NCBI GenBank assembly: GCA_029582155.1
Contig: CM055902.1
Coordinates: forward strand, 19,829,748-19,893,747
DNA length: 64,000 nt
Source: Panopea generosa
Taxonomy: Eukaryota; Mollusca; Bivalvia; Adapedonta; Hiatellidae
Direction of reading: 5' to 3'
Every line of letters starts with the position of its first letter. The stretch's first letter is position 1. The position numbers were made by a program, and so were the translations under genes. Of the stretch, positions 23,019 to 34,149 are shown piece by piece. Below the pieces are notes generated by a model. The model was not told the DNA's origin. It worked only from the letters and a program-made list of their open reading frames with translations, and did no database searches.

Positions 23019-24530
23019 TCAGAAAGAATTTCTCTCATCGACAATGACACGGTATGGTTTTGGCCTGTATACGAGACCAGGAATAGGATTCAGGTCAAAT
23101 TTCTCATTATCGTCTTCCCTTCTGAATGTACACCTTTGTAATAGTGTAACGAAGAATATGAAGATCTCCGTCTTTGCTAGCTGCTCTCCAACACATCTTC
23201 GACGACCAAGTCCAAACGGCAGAATATGGGCGCATAACTCCAGGTCAAGCTCGTTTTTATTATTTATCAGACGTTCTGGTCGAAAATTTTCAGGATCTTT
23301 CCAAAATCCCTTATCATGAGCAACTGAGTGAATATTGAACAGCACTACGGTGTTGTTGTTTATGTCAAACCCCTTTAACTTGGTGTCCTTTGTTGTAAGA
23401 TGAGGAACAACAAAAGGCACGATGGATGTCAGTCTCATCATTTCGTGTATTGTAGCATCAACAAATGGAAGATTTGTCCTATCTTCTATTTTCACATTTC
23501 GTCCATTTCCAATGACATCATCGATTTCTCTCTGCACACGTTTTTGTACATCTGGGAATGCACTCATGTACAAAATCATCCATTCTAGTGTCCTGTTTGA
23601 AGTTTCAAATCCTGCACCGAGCAAATCTGTAAGTGTTGCCATAATACGATCCTTTGTTAGCCCAACAGATGCATTCAATTGCTTGCCATTTATATCGGCG
23701 GCTAACAATGCATGCGTGATGTCATCAATATTTTTTTCATCGTATGTTTCGAGATGTTTCTTGATTTGATTGTGTTTTATATATTCAGTCATTTGTGCCA
23801 TATTTATAAATCTTTCGATTTTGCCGGGCATTATATATCTCAGCCAAGGCAAAACATCAAATGGATTGCCGCTTCTTGTAAACTCGATGAACTCGTTAGT
23901 TGATGTAACAATATCCTCTAAGTGTTGCTTTTCTTTGACACTTTCACCTCTACCATACAACACTTGATAAATGACACTACCAACCGCTTCCTGTAAATCA
24001 TCTGCAATTGACATAGGCCTTCCATTACTTTTCATTGTCAAATGTTCTACTAGACTATTCGCTTCTTCGGAAATAAGTTCATACATTAACTTGCTCCGGT
24101 GGTGAGTAAAGACCCTCAATGCGTTTGCTGTGATTTTCCTGTGTAGAAGATATGTTGAATTAAATTCACCAAAACCGAGACTGTCTTCACCATTATTTCG
24201 ATCTTTTAAAATTTGCTGAGTTAAGAACTTTGGTCTTCCAGAAAAAGAGTCGTCTTTGCTTTCAGCTGCTTCCTTTATTGCCTCATAACCATTAAGCACC
24301 ACCGTATCCCAACTTCCCATCCGGATCTTAAACACGTCGCCGTATTTTTCTCTCCATCTTTGAAATGTTTTAGGTGGACATTCTCCAAAAAATGGTAAGT
24401 GCCCGATAATTGGCAGACCCCATGGTCCATTAGGAAATCGCTTATGACTAAATAGCCGTAGCCATTTAACAATGCATAATGCAGCCACAAACGTACATAG
24501 AAATGCTGTTGTTGATGAAACATCCATCAT
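23019..24530 (-). CDS. cytochrome P450, clan 2 (CYP1/CYP2/CYP17-like), intronless
   Basis: A complete 503-residue ORF, the normal size for a microsomal P450. From the N-terminus there is a membrane anchor at residues 8-22 and the proline-rich hinge PNGPWGLPIIG (33-43). The I-helix oxygen-binding block GAGFETS is at 305-311, the K-helix ExxR as EMMR at 363-366, and the PERF-like FRPER at 416-420. The heme loop FGLGRRRCVG is at 439-448 with axial Cys446. The C-helix has HRK at 130-132, with Tyr127 where many family members have Trp. It should be an ER-bound, NADPH-P450-reductase-dependent monooxygenase. The clan-2 style fits xenobiotic or steroid-like substrates, but the substrate cannot be told from sequence. 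The start is the first of two adjacent Met codons. No intron interrupts it, which is unusual for clan 2. A dead copy lies 3.5 kb downstream. Confidence 0.95.
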   Translation of the reverse strand: MMDVSSTTAFLCTFVAALCIVKWLRLFSHKRFPNGPWGLPIIGHLPFFGECPPKTFQRWREKYGDVFKIRMGSWDTVVLNGYEAIKEAAESKDDSFSGRPKFLTQQILKDRNNGEDSLGFGEFNSTYLLHRKITANALRVFTHHRSKLMYELISEEANSLVEHLTMKSNGRPMSIADDLQEAVGSVIYQVLYGRGESVKEKQHLEDIVTSTNEFIEFTRSGNPFDVLPWLRYIMPGKIERFINMAQMTEYIKHNQIKKHLETYDEKNIDDITHALLAADINGKQLNASVGLTKDRIMATLTDLLGAGFETSNRTLEWMILYMSAFPDVQKRVQREIDDVIGNGRNVKIEDRTNLPFVDATIHEMMRLTSIVPFVVPHLTTKDTKLKGFDINNNTVVLFNIHSVAHDKGFWKDPENFRPERLINNKNELDLELCAHILPFGLGRRRCVGEQLAKTEIFIFFVTLLQRCTFRREDDNEKFDLNPIPGLVYRPKPYRVIVDERNSF

Positions 24531-25830
24531 TGTTTACAGTCAATAGTTAAATGAAAATGTAAAATGTATCCCGATTTGGACGCAATCTGATTTGAGCTTA
24601 AACGTAAACAGGTGAAGCATTTGGTTAATATACTTGGTCACGAACGAATTGAATAAACAAATAATTTACCTGTAAGAGGAGATATGTGCCCGTGTTTACA
24701 TTGAGGTTGATGATCACAAATAAGGTTTTATTATGTTTATTGCTGCATACAATAAGTACCTGCTGTAAAACTTTTGACAGTATGATAAAGTATACAATAA
24801 AATATATCAATTCAGTCCTAGTTTAATTTATATTATTTTAGCGCAAACGCAAAGAAATCTCAGATCTTGTATTAGCGCTTCGAGTTTTTTTGTTTTTTTT
24901 TGAGAGGCCATCAAACCTTGTTTATATCCTATATTTATATAGAAATTTTAACCGAGTGTTCGCGGAAATTTCCGAACATTTATGGAAGAACGACTAAACT
25001 ATTGGCGTTATGCCTTTGGTCAGGTCTTCTTCAAATATCTACGATAACATATACAGATAAAAACGCTATATAATTATATGTACAACATATTGTCATACAT
25101 GCACTAACAACTTCATAACCATCTCATTAAATGCAAACATATCTCAGAAACTGATATCTCCAAAATCAGGTTTATTAACCGCCAATAAAAACAGGGCATT
25201 CTATGCCTGTTACACAATCCATAGCAACTGAACGCTTACTTAATAGTGACGCCATTCATGTTCAAACTTTCAGCTTTTTAACGGACCCAGTTGGGAGAGA
25301 GTTGGGTCCATTCTACAGTCTAGTTTTCGTTAATTAATTAATCTATCATTACAAATTTTAACATATTTTATTCAATTTTGCTATAACGCAAACGGTAGTG
25401 AATGGCACTGCAAAACATTTTAATGTTTTTTAAAGAAAATCCTTCAATGATAGTTTTGATTGTTATATTAACAGGAGCTTAGTTATGACTATTGTTCGGT
25501 GAAACTCAATATAATTAGTAATGTATTCTCATCAAACATTGTAGACTACAATCACTACACTGAAGATAGTACAAAGAACGAAAAAGGGTTGTGTTGATTT
25601 GACATTACATGAAGTGTAACAAAATTAAAACGTTCCACTTCTGCTTCGAAATCACCTGTTGAAGACCTACATATAATGTAATAATGATGATGATAATGTA
25701 TTTTTTATTTAAAGAAGTACAGCCACTTAATCTTCCTTAAAGTACTTTAGTAAAACTTTGATTTATTTTACAAAACCATTACTATTTCCTTCAGTTCAGT
25801 TCAAACATACAATTGACAATTGAAAGAAAA
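24531..25830. other. 5' flank of the P450 gene
   Basis: The first ~250 bp resemble the flank of the pseudogene (CCTTGAGGTTGATGAT-type block near 24695 versus 19695). It should hold the promoter, but I see no confident TATA or initiator. The rest is AT-rich with nothing that can be named. Confidence 0.4.
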
Positions 25831-26000
25831 GGGCTGTAGCTTATGGTTAGTGTTGACCGCTCACGCAAGAGGTTGTGGGCCTAAAACCTTGACACCTGCG
25901 TATGTACCACAAAGATTGATGTGGCAAGATATATTAAATTCACATTAGCTCCGATACTACTCAACTTCCATTTTTATTGACGAGCCTTATTGCGATGAGC
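25831..26000 (+). mobile_element. SINE family C, diverged copy
   Basis: Head GGGCTGTAGCTTATGGTTAG followed by GACCGCTCACGCAAGAGGTT and GTGGGCCTAAAACC (decayed B box). The tail is ATTGCGATGAGCTCGAC. It resembles the better copies at 46262-46475 and 60170-60365. Confidence 0.5.
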
Positions 26001-26339
26001 TCGACATAATCGTCACAATGGTTCGGTGTTTGCGGATTTATTCTCCCGACCTTTTCCGGGCTATAACTTACTTATTCATTCATGGAATTTGTAGTACCTT
26101 GGCAAAAATGTAAACCATAATCAGTATTGCACGCAAGTCCAGGTCCGAAACTCAAAGGTCAATGTTACACTTAGAGGCTCATTGCCATAAGTACGTAATG
26201 TCTACATAACCTTTCAATTTGTTTGTTTGTTGAACCAAAGCGTCCAGTAATCTAGGGAAGGGCCTGGTATTGAACCCGGGGAATAACTAGATCGGCACCG
26301 ATCTTTGGAACAGGTGAGCAATACAGTGAAGGACCCAGT

Positions 26340-28368
26340 GCCATTTGAGAAGCAGAAAAAAAGAACAAAGTCACAGAAACAGATTGTTGCAGATTTTTCC
26401 ATAGGTCCACATCATCAACATGGCTTAAAAACAAAGAAGAAATTAAACGAAGTATTTGTTTAGAGAGATGGGATCGCAACGTTAAAAAGACAGAGGTGCA
26501 AAATTCCCTGAACTCGAGGAAGATTTATTGTACTAGTTTATAAATGCCAGGGAACAAAATGCCACGATATCTGGGAAAATAATGAGAGAGAATGCACTCT
26601 ATTTTGCCAAACGTCTAAATATACCAACAGAACTTGAATATTCTAATGGTTGGCTAGAGCGCTTTAAAGCCCGCCATGATATTGTTTTCAGGAGGGTTTG
26701 TGGCGAAGCCAACTCTGTCGACACCAAATCCGATCAAATGAACAACTCGAGCAGACAACTTGCCAGTGCACTCCTGGAATATGTTCCATCAGATATTTTT
26801 AATGCTGACGAAACTGGCATGTTAGCGTCTGCTTCCAGATAAAACGTTGTTATTCACTTGCCACTAGCTGCCATGCTGGCAAAATAAGCAAGAACCAGCT
26901 AACGGTGATTGTTTGCGCCAAGACGGGTTCTGAAAAACTGCCATTACCTGTAGTAGAGAAGTCGGAAAAACCTCGTTGTTTTAAAAATATAAAATCTCTG
27001 CCAACATAATACATGGCAAATAAAAGATATGGATGACTCTTGAAATATTCGCATAGTGGCTGAGGAAAGTCGACAGTAAAATGGCCAGAAAGATTGTCAT
27101 TATTGTAAACAATTGTCCAGCTCACCCTAATGTAACTACACTTATCGCTACAAAGCTGGTCTTTCTGCCGCCGAATACAGCCAGCATATATCAGCCATGC
27201 GACCAGGGCATTATAAAAGATTTAAAAAATTTTTTTTAAAGGAAACAGATTGTGCATAGACAAATACGCGCAATTGGCAGCAACAAAAAGTTTCCCAAGT
27301 TGTCTGTCTTAGATGCACTAAGAACGGCACGAGTACGTGTTTCTAAAAATGAAAATAATCTTAAATTGTTATCATCATGCTATTCACAATGCATACTGTT
27401 TCGGCAGACAGCGACGAAGACTAGCCAGGTGATGACATTCCTCTGGCTACCCTTATCAGGGTTACATTGGGTATAAAGCTGCCCGAATTTGCAGACAATG
27501 ATATCCAGACGTGCGTGGACATCATTGACGATACCATCGCCGAAGAAATAACTTCTAGACACAACAACGACGATGACGACGAGCCCAACAGCAATGAAGA
27601 ATCGGATCCGCAACCAAAACCAACCCATCAAAGTGCTATGGCAGCGGTAAAATAGCTGCATAGATAAATGGAATTTCAACCAGATTCAATGCCTGTACTA
27701 CGAGCGTTTGGTGTCAGTTCGCCAGATGAGGGAATTTTGTTCAAAGCAAACTGAAATCATGAGGTTTTTTTTATGAGAAATGAATCAACAAGATATTAAC
27801 ATTAGATACTCTATGAATTCAATTCAATTCAAGTTGTGACGAACTCTTAGAAGACGTGTGTGCTGTTTGTTCGTCTTATTATTTTGTTTGTAAAGTTGTT
27901 GTTATAATTTCTTGTATATGACTAATGTCTATATTTCTGTTGCATATTCTATTTATTTGATATCCATGTAAATATAAAGTATAAAAATTGAAGAAAAAAA
28001 AAACCGTTTTGTTTATCTATTATAACACACTTTATTACAATGTTCACGCACCGGGCATATCAACGAAAACAACATACGTTGTAAAGAAGAAAATGACACA
28101 TATAAAAAGTAGAATTTACCACAATTTCAGATAAATTTACAGTTACACATCGATAAAATCAAAGTTTATAGCATATGTAAATATAACAACATGTTATATG
28201 GATTAAAAAACAACAAATATAGGTATTTACATGTACACATATATTTTCAACCATTTATGAAGTAGGACAACGATAAAAAGTTGCACAACACTAGACTCCT
28301 GATAAATCGAAATATTTCGAATTATTTTTACGGTCCCATGGAAACTAAAATTACGAGTTTCCACTGTA
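26340..28368 (+). pseudogene. pogo/Tigger-like transposase relic
   Basis: Plus-strand fragments follow the order of pogo/Tigger (CENP-B-related) transposases. They are KQIVADFS and STSSTWLKNKEEIKRSI (26370-26460), NGWLERFKARHDIVFRRVCG (26647-26706), DIFNADETGM around the first catalytic Asp (26794-26823), and GKISKNQLTVIVCAKTGSEK (26878). KMARKIVIIVNNCPAHP (about 27080-27130) follows, where the second catalytic Asp is Asn (NNCPAHP for DNCPAHP), then FLPPNTASIYQPCDQGII near 27165. The C-terminus is acidic (DDDDEPNSNEES, 27573-27608). Stops and frameshifts separate the pieces. The right terminal repeat (28297-28366, ending CCACTG) abuts TA at 28367-28368, as pogo insertions do. No left end was found. 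Confidence 0.85.
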
Positions 28369-29590
28369 TTTTCAATTTTTCAGCTAACCTTTCTAAGGCG
28401 ACCTGTTTTGGTCATGTCCGTCATCTGGGCTTTTTCTTAAAACTAATGGCGTGAATAAAGCTTTTTGTGATAGATACATTTGATACGACCATCGACTTTT
28501 TTCTGTCATACCGTTCAAAGTGAATGAAATCAAAATTCGTTTCACACTTTTTTTGTCACAGAAAATCACACATTTGATAGATCTATATAGAACTCCTTTC
28601 AACACTTTAGAGTTGTGCCCATCGCTGAAAAATGAAACAAAGATTCTGCATTCAGACTCGGCCATTTTAATGTCATTTTTTGCTATTTTCAGAAACTAAC
28701 ATTAAGTGAAAATTCATCAAAATTGCCGTACGTCGCTTTAAACATTATGCACGTACAATCATATATTTCTTTTTAAAATTGACGATGTTTATGAATAGCG
28801 CTGTGTAAGTTAAACCTTTATGCACGTTGTAGACGCATAACAAAGTACCATGCATCTGTTTAATCACGTATACCACAATGTGCGTGCTTATTCTAAACCC
28901 CAGTGAACATGTATCACCGTATGTATAAACAGCTGTTACATATGACCTTGATAATAAACAATTATTGTTTAAAGACCCAACCTGAGTTTAAAAGTGAGGT
29001 AATGGCGGTGGGAGTGTTTTCCCTTATTTTTTCAAAACACATTCAGATCTGGGAGAGTAATTTTCAAATCTAATATAAGATCATGGATTGAAAAATTTGA
29101 AATTTGTCATGCAACAGTCTTAATATTACTCACAGTTCAAGAAAATTTCAGAATAAAATCTGCAATAATTTATTACTTATTGCTTTCAACAGACAATCAG
29201 ATACACAGAAATTTGAATTTTGTGGGAGAAGCAAACTGGTCAATATTTGTCATGTGTCCAATGTTTGTAAATAAACTGGCATGCTGTAGCTCACATGGCT
29301 GTATTTAAGATATAATAGTTAAATACAAACTACAAATCATACAAGACTTACCAAACTTTTAAATGATTCCTTCTATTATCCTTTTTTTAATCACCAACAG
29401 TTGTATATCACCATATTTAATTGAATTATACAATTGTTCCTTTTCTTTATTAAAATAAATTATGGTGCCACATGAATGAATCATTTTGCATGTGTATTAT
29501 GTCACATGAAATGATAGTTTTAGATTAAAACTTAAGATAGTGTTTTCACCAGGAATATCATGAATATATATATATATACCACGATATTTG
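28369..29590. other. AT-rich spacer, no gene seen
   Basis: The 28380-28745 stretch (ending GCCGTACGTCGCTTTAA) looks like a repeat by composition, but I could not pair it with another copy here. The 90-codon minus ORF inside it has no recognisable domain. Confidence 0.35.
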
Positions 29591-29593
29591 CAA

Positions 29594-29775
29594 ATACATG
29601 GTCATATATAACAAAAAAGTAACAAACATTTTATTTTCAAAATTTTTTACCAGTTTGATAGCAAAAAAAAATCCAGTCAAATACCAATTAGCGTTTTTTA
29701 AGAATTTTATTCACAATTTCAGAATTAATAGTGTCTAGAAACTGACTATCATCTGAAAAAGAGTATCATATTTAT
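29594..29775 (+). repeat. repeat R, uninterrupted copy (empty site)
   Basis: Shares about 180 bp with the flanks of the element at 36765-38056: CATGGTCATATATAACAAAA, TTACCAGTTTGATAGCAAAA, CCAATTAGCGTTTTTTAAGA, AATAGTGTCTAGAAACTGAC. Here the left and right parts are joined directly, so this copy shows the pre-insertion state of the other one. The nature of repeat R itself is not known. Confidence 0.85.
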
Positions 29776-31486
29776 GTAACTCTAGAGAAAAAGAGGACGA
29801 ATTTCATGTAATAATGAAATGTGCGTATTATGATGATTTGAGAAATCAGTATCATTTAGAATTTTTGAATGGTAACCATAATGGATTAAATTTATTCTAT
29901 AAATTAATGAGTACATAAAACGATAATTTGTTGATAAAACTCTCCAAATGTATACTAGAAATGTTCAATAAACGGAAATACTTTATTCAAGTCCAAACTG
30001 AAACAAACTAAAATATGATTATGCTACATCGTTATAAGATTCAATTAACATTTGTAAAGATATAACATTTTAGACACTCTATGTTTGATAATTCATACGT
30101 GTTTTCTCTTTTTATTCCTGAAATTGCGTTTATCCTTTCGGCACATTGTTGTATTATTATAATATTTGTGTGTATTTGTTTATGGGCCGGTGGCCTAAAT
30201 TACTTGAATAAACTATTGTCATTATATTAGAAGAGTCCTTGAATCGGACAAGACTTTACAGAGTTATGACCCTTGGATGTATAAAACTTACTACACACAT
30301 GCTGGTTTCCATCTTGTAAACACTGTTGTTGTTATATGATGTGTCGTTTTCAACTTTTATCAGTCATTACTTCAGACAGTTTTGCAAGTGCTGCCATACT
30401 GAAATATGCCTCGACATCAAAAGTAGACTTATAAATAACATCATCAAAAACGTTTTTGAAAACTGAATATAATCACTATCCCAGATCTGCAATCATTCCA
30501 TGTTCATGTATGTCGATCACAATTAATATGTTAAACTAAAGTTTTTAAATTGATGTAATTGTTGGAATAAAATTGAAAAAAAAAGGTAAGAAAATTTTGT
30601 CTTGGTTTATTATCCACATCATATATATATTTGATACAATACCCGTTCTTACGTTTTTAAAGACGTTAAGCAAATATTACTTATCATCCCATCTGGACCA
30701 AACTTGGTCAATATGTTAATATGATTAGTCCTTGAACCGTCCATATTGGATGGGCAAAGTTATGGCACTGGATTACTTCAAACATAATTATTTTTGCCTT
30801 TTAAACAGTGTATCATCTGCCCTCTTAATTGGTTGTTAGGATAATTGACATTATCGGACGAATGAAAAGAATAGAACAATGGTTTATGACGAAATATTTC
30901 GTTTCCTTTAATATATTTTGATGGAATGTTCTGTACAAGTTCCAATGAAAACCAAAAGTAGCAATGTTTGGATTGGTTTCTAGGTAAATGTTGGCTGCAT
31001 TCAGCACCGTTAAACAGCAAACAAGTTTAATGCCTTGTTCCCTAAAATTATCGCATATTATTATGAGGTTTAGCCAGTGTCCAGAAAAAATATGTTAGCT
31101 AACGCTATCAAACGTTTAACCAAACTGACCGCAGCCGTCGTCAATGGTAAGTTACGGATAGGTTAATAAAATGTTGTTTATAGCCTACTTACATGATATG
31201 GACGCTTGTTTTTGGTTTTGAAGTATTAGGGTTAAGGTCAAGTTCAATGTTACTAAAATAAAAACATCGCTATTGGTCCTTTTGTTTTTCAGTCAGACAG
31301 AAATAAACAAGGACGTTTCAGTAACAATGATATTAACCAGCAGATCACTTACCTCAAAGTAAACCGTGGCATCCTTTTAATTTAAGCGATCTTGTAGTAT
31401 TTTGTACATTTTCAAGCAGGATCTGTAGGAATTGTATTTCACAATGAGAAAAAAATACTTGGATTAATTTAACTTAAAAAGTGTCT
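29776..31486. other. AT-rich spacer, no gene seen
   Basis: Only short ORFs without domains. A phrase near 30180 (ATGGGCCGGTGGCCTAAATT, AATAAACTATTGTCATTATA) looks like a polyadenylated repeat tail. Nothing else can be supported. Confidence 0.35.
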
Positions 31487-31664
31487 GGGCCCGATTAGCT
31501 CAGTTGGTAGGGTTTGTGACTATCAATCCAAGGGTCGCGAGTTCGAATCCCCATCCATCCACAGGTTAACCTTCCAGGATCCCAGGAAACAGTGGTTAGG
31601 TTAACTAATCATCTGCAAGTCCTCGGTGGCATAAACTGACACTAAATATTATCAATCAATCAAC
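31487..31664 (+). mobile_element. SINE family B, short copy with intact Pol III boxes
   Basis: Head GGGCCCGATTAGCTCAGTTG with A box TAGCTCAGTTGG and B box GGTCGCGAGTTCGAATCC. About 80 bp of the family body are deleted. The tail ATCAATCAATCAAC ends in the (CAAT)n motif. Flanks AACTTAAAAAG (31471) and AACTTAAAGAAG (31663) look like a target-site duplication. Confidence 0.85.
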
Positions 31665-32260
31665 TTAAAGAAGAGAACGAGTTATTTCCCTTTTATTACA
31701 ATTTCCTTAAATTTCAATTTAAGTCTAATATATTATTTATTTTCATGAGGTGAGACTCAAGTTTTAACATACAAATGTGATCTAAGTTTTGCAGCTTTGG
31801 CTGCCATTTTGGATTCTCTCTAAGACCAGTCAGTGCAATATTTGTGCAAAGTTTGGTGAGTTTCAGCAAGTCACTACAAACACGATTCTCTGGTCAGATG
31901 GACGCAAAACGCAGCATTACAGCATTTTAAAGTCAGCTTATCTTTGATCAGTACATGTATATCCATCCAATCCAAGCACTAAAGTAGCCAGACTTCAATA
32001 AGTATTCATACATAATATCAGTTACATTTGGTTTATCTTATGCAATATTTAAAAAAAAAAACATAATACGATGTCCACAATACATATATTTATTTCATTG
32101 TTTATATAATTACATATATAAAATACATGATAAAAAAAAGACCACTGAAAAGTTGTCTGTTGTATATGATTATTTTGGTGATGCAAAGTGTGATTACACC
32201 AATGTAAGCAGAGCTGTACCTTTGTCATAAAGCCCGTCAAAAATCAGTTATTATACAATA

Positions 32261-32468
32261 GGCCATTATAAATTAATTGCTAAATTATCATCCAAATTTC
32301 TCTTGAAAAGAGGAAAGGTCGGGGGAGGATTTCATTTTATTTATTTATATAATTATATTTTTTTAAATTATTTTTTTTTTCTTTTTATGAAAAATAAAAA
32401 GAGTCGAGGACGGCATAAAAATTAGGGGGCAGGCGAGATGATAATCTAGCAATTAATTTATTATGGCC
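32261..32468. mobile_element. 208-bp MITE with 31-bp TIR, copy 1
   Basis: The ends are inverted repeats of about 31 bp (GGCCATTATAAATTAATTGC... at the left, its complement ending ...TTTATTATGGCC at the right). Flanked by the 3-bp duplication ATA (32258-32260 and 32469-32471). It has no coding capacity. The 3-bp target duplication points to a PIF/Harbinger-like mobiliser, which is an inference. Confidence 0.85.
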
Positions 32469-32996
32469 ATACTCAAATATAGAAATAAAATTGTGTAAAT
32501 AATTGATTTTTTCATTTAGAAATACATAACAAATATAATAGCATAATGAGATTCTGAAAAGACAACACAGTAGAATGCACAACATGACATTAAATATTTT
32601 ATGTGAGAATTGAAAAATGTTTGCATGGATAAGAATCTATTAAATATAAAGATCTAGTAGCTAATCTTTAATCTATGTAGTTTTTTAATAGCCGATGTAA
32701 TCCATAGAAATTGATGAAAAAAATTAAGTATTTTTTTACTTAGTTCTGTCCTATAGTATAACTGTTTTCGAGGTAACTCAGCAGAGCCTCATTTCTGCAT
32801 AAAAAGTTGTCCCTCGGGACATAATATTTATCCAAACCTCAGCCCCATGTAAGATTCTTATATTATCCATGGCTGGTTTATTGCAACTTTAAGATAGTTA
32901 ACTATGATTTCTTGATTACATGTTCAAAAGACACATTGTAATACAACATAATGCTTCCAAAATGATCCCAAGGTCAGACATGCTCCTTTTTTTGAT

Positions 32997-33064
32997 GGCT
33001 CAATGCAACACTGCTCTATTTCCTTATTTGTTAACATGTAGGTGGAACAGTGTTGCGCTGAGCC
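32997..33064. repeat. inverted repeat, 17-bp arms
   Basis: GGCTCAATGCAACACTG (32997-33013) and CAGTGTTGCGCTGAGCC (33048-33064) pair with one mismatch across a 34-nt loop. The loop edges (CTCTATTTCC / GGTGGAA) give partial extra pairing. It could be a fold-back element end or a structured transcript. Confidence 0.75.
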
Positions 33065-33372
33065 CTTGATTTATAACCAATATATTATCTACAAGTGCAC
33101 ATAAACATTACATAATACACAACTGCTTATTATAAACATAACTGGTACATTTCTATATAAACAATACCAAAAGAAAGCAATACAATAAATGTGAAACATA
33201 TCCAAAGAAATAAAAAAGTGGTTCATACTCTTAACATTAACCTATTATGCCCTTTCCAACGACTACTTCTCACTTCTATAATATATAGACCAATGCATAT
33301 TATGTAATTGACCATTTTAAAGGTAGACGGTAGAGTGCTAATCGTTGTGGGGGTGTAAATTAACTGGCACTG

Positions 33373-33934
33373 TTTAAAGGGAGTATATCAGGAAAAAACA
33401 CTATAAATGTCTTAAAAAATAAAAATATTTTTAAAATGGTTAAAATACATCTCATTACCATAAACAAATAAAATCCGAATAACTTAGTATGTCATATTTA
33501 GCAAAATGTGACCAAAATCGCTATTTAAATCGGAATTGTAAACATGAAACGAAATCCCCGTTCTAAAAATAGACAACACTTTACTACTACTAAACGACCA
33601 CAAAATTTTCAATCAGACTCTTTCTATGATGAAACCATTTTTACTATATGTAAACCTGTATAACGGATCACGTTGAAATCAAAATGAAACCATGTGAGTC
33701 ATTTAAAACGTCACAAAATATGTTGCAATTTTAAGCGGGAAATCTATTTTAGTCTAACCTAGGCGCGTAGCCCAAGTTAGGAAACCCCCTTTCAATATAT
33801 TAATTTGGCATGTTTAGATAGATAGGTTTTGTCAATATGGGGTCAATGAGTATATATATAGGCATGATATATTGGGAAAAAATGTTTATAGCCAATTTTA
33901 AACTTTTGAAAAATCCTGATAAATTCCCTTTAAA
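33373..33934 (+). mobile_element. TTTAAAGGGA inverted-repeat element, full 562-bp copy
   Basis: Left end TTTAAAGGGAGTATATCAGG and right end TCCTGATAAATTCCCTTTAA are inverted repeats. The internal landmarks TGTTGCAATTTTAAGCGGGA, GTAGCCCAAGTTAGGAAACC and GTCAATATGGGGTCAATGAG recur in four other copies in this window (5409, 7629, 38452, 51846). No transposase is encoded. A clear target-site duplication was not seen. The minus ORF at 33800-34042 runs through its right end and is not a gene. Confidence 0.85.
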
Positions 33935-34149
33935 AAGACTGCCAATGTGTAAGAGAGACATATTGTACATTTCAAGAAGCTTTTCGTCAATTTTATTTTC
34001 GAGTCTCTGAGATTCTGTTATGGACAGCACATTGGTTATCATAATAATATCGTCATATGTTACAGATTGTTACTGTGTGTGAAGATAGATTGATATAAGA
34101 ATAGTCTTATTATGAATGCATGTGTAGATGTATTGCTTTTGTACGAACA

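Noticed and set aside
28393..28665. 90-codon minus ORF
   Set aside because: Isolated, no recognisable motif, in repeat-like AT-rich sequence beside the pogo relic.
31487..31560. tRNA gene (good A and B boxes)
   Set aside because: The same head plus body occurs in five other places, with target duplications and a (CAAT)n tail, so it is a SINE.
33800..34042. 80-codon minus ORF
   Set aside because: It overlaps the right end of the TTTAAAGGGA element and the following spacer, with no domain.
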